NCBI GenBank assembly: GCA_934427095.1 | Contig: CAKRYM010000106.1 | Span: forward strand, 1 to 5,598 | Source: an uncultured Bacillota bacterium | Lineage (GTDB): Bacteria > Bacillota > Dehalobacteriia > UBA4068 | Direction of reading: 5' to 3' | Length of the DNA: 5,598 nt | Shown: positions 4,770-5,598 of the stretch, one piece after another | Layout: every line of letters begins with the position of its first letter | Numbering within the stretch: the stretch's first letter is position 1 | Notes under the pieces: model-generated | Databases searched by the model: none | Seen by the model: the letters and a program-made list of their open reading frames with translations, nothing else | What the model was told of the DNA's origin: nothing | Made by a program: the position numbers and the translations under genes

Positions 4770-5598
4770 GCGAACAATTTTCTCGCTTCCTGTAAGACTT
4801 TTGGCATCACTTCTGCTAACGTTCCATTTATTTTACAGCCAGAAGCCTGCTTATGCCCGCCACCGCCAAAGGATTTAGCCAACTCATCCACGGCATAAGC
4901 CCGCCGCGCTCGGAAACTCATTTTTACATAGCCATGGTATTCTTCAAACATGATGCCCACCTGCACACCGCTTAAGGCTAAAGTGCCGTTGACTACATCG
5001 TGGCAATCCCCAGGCGTTGCGCCTACAGCATCCCGCTCCGCTTCGGTCACAAAGGTGTAACAAAGTTTGCCATCGCATTCCACCTGGAAATTGTTATAAC
5101 AAGCAGCCACCATTTTCATACTAGCATAGCTACGAGATTCAAACAATTTGATGCGGATGATTTCTCGATCCACTTGGGGCATCAGCCAAGCGGCCAAATC
5201 CATAGTCCGGGGCGTGGTGTTCAGAAAACGAAAGCAACCTGTATCCCCCACAATACCGGCATATAGGCACATCGCCACATCAGCGGTTGGTAAAATACCA
5301 GCTTCGCGTGCTATTGCAGCCACGATTTCCGAGGCAGCGGCGGCTTTTGGCTCCACAACCGCATAATCGCCTTGAAAAGCATTGCTCTGATGATGGTCAA
5401 TACAATAATACTTTTTGCCCGGCAGCAGTCCTTCCAACCAAGTACCCGTGCGGCGGGCTTCGCCGCAATCCAATAAAAGTACCGCTTCCGCCTGCTGATC
5501 CTCTGGGCGTAAGGCCCGCATTTTTTCCAAGCCTGGGAAAAACTGCAAATTTTCCGGCACCGGGTCAGAAAGGATCATGGACCAGTTCTTCTCCTCCC
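4766..5598 (-). CDS. nrnA: DHH/DHHA1 phosphoesterase: nanoRNase / pAp phosphatase (5' end outside window)
   Basis: Cytoplasmic Mn-dependent enzyme of the NrnA family, which degrades oligoribonucleotides of a few residues and in characterised members also dephosphorylates pAp. Numbering from Met at 5578, visible motifs are LLLDCG (Asp37), CIDHHQSN with the DHH triad (61-63), GIVGDTGCFRF (109-117), and the DHHA1 substrate-binding loop FGGGGHKQASG (237-247). The frame continues without a stop to the window edge (EEKNWS precedes that Met), and the N-terminal metal motif DxDxxGS, expected about 50 residues further upstream, is beyond it. So the Met at 5578 is internal, and the visible 276 residues are most of a protein that normally has about 310-330. 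The stop codon overlaps the start of the TruB fusion by four bases, the usual gene order in Bacillota, often downstream of rbfA. Confidence 0.93.
   Translation of the reverse strand, partial: EEKNWSMILSDPVPENLQFFPGLEKMRALRPEDQQAEAVLLLDCGEARRTGTWLEGLLPGKKYYCIDHHQSNAFQGDYAVVEPKAAAASEIVAAIAREAGILPTADVAMCLYAGIVGDTGCFRFLNTTPRTMDLAAWLMPQVDREIIRIKLFESRSYASMKMVAACYNNFQVECDGKLCYTFVTEAERDAVGATPGDCHDVVNGTLALSGVQVGIMFEEYHGYVKMSFRARRAYAVDELAKSFGGGGHKQASGCKINGTLAEVMPKVLQEARKLFA

Noticed and set aside
5000..5366. Two overlapping plus-strand frames over nrnA.
   Set aside because: They are antisense to conserved DHH and DHHA1 motif codons, and the products look like reading-frame noise.

Overview
The window is bacterial chromosomal DNA. 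It probably comes from a Bacillota (Firmicutes) genome, because the minus strand carries the gene order typical of that phylum: nrnA, truB, ribF, rpsO. Strong GGAGG-type ribosome binding sites, a lipobox signal peptide and AT-rich intergenic DNA agree with this. I cannot name a genus. No mobile element, CRISPR array, tRNA or rRNA is visible.

Layout from right to left, the direction in which most genes are transcribed. The 3' part of a DHH/DHHA1 nanoRNase/pAp-phosphatase gene (nrnA) enters from the right edge. It overlaps the next gene by 4 bases (ATGA). That gene is a single 573-codon frame joining a complete TruB (tRNA pseudouridine-55 synthase) to a RibF-like FMN adenylyltransferase (FAD synthetase) whose C-terminal flavokinase module is short and lacks its signature motifs. 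A good promoter (TTGCCA, 17 bp, TATAAT) overlaps the end of this fusion gene. It drives rpsO (ribosomal protein S15) through a structured leader of about 100 bases that looks autoregulatory. rpsO ends at a 13-bp hairpin terminator that can act on both strands. pnp, which commonly follows rpsO, is not next.

The only gene-like sequence on the plus strand is a broken gene at 2228-2564. A ribosome binding site and signal-like N-terminus are followed, in another frame, by about 85 residues resembling the C-terminus of C45 autoproteolytic acyltransferases. An AT-rich, gene-free stretch of about 340 bases separates it from the divergent serC (phosphoserine aminotransferase, complete), which ends at a textbook terminator. 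Beyond that is the 5' part of a MetQ/NlpA-family substrate-binding lipoprotein gene that runs off the left edge.

The window combines translation and RNA turnover (nrnA, truB, rpsO), flavin cofactor synthesis (ribF), serine synthesis (serC) and nutrient uptake (the lipoprotein). The most unusual item is the TruB-FAD synthetase fusion with a decayed riboflavin kinase module.
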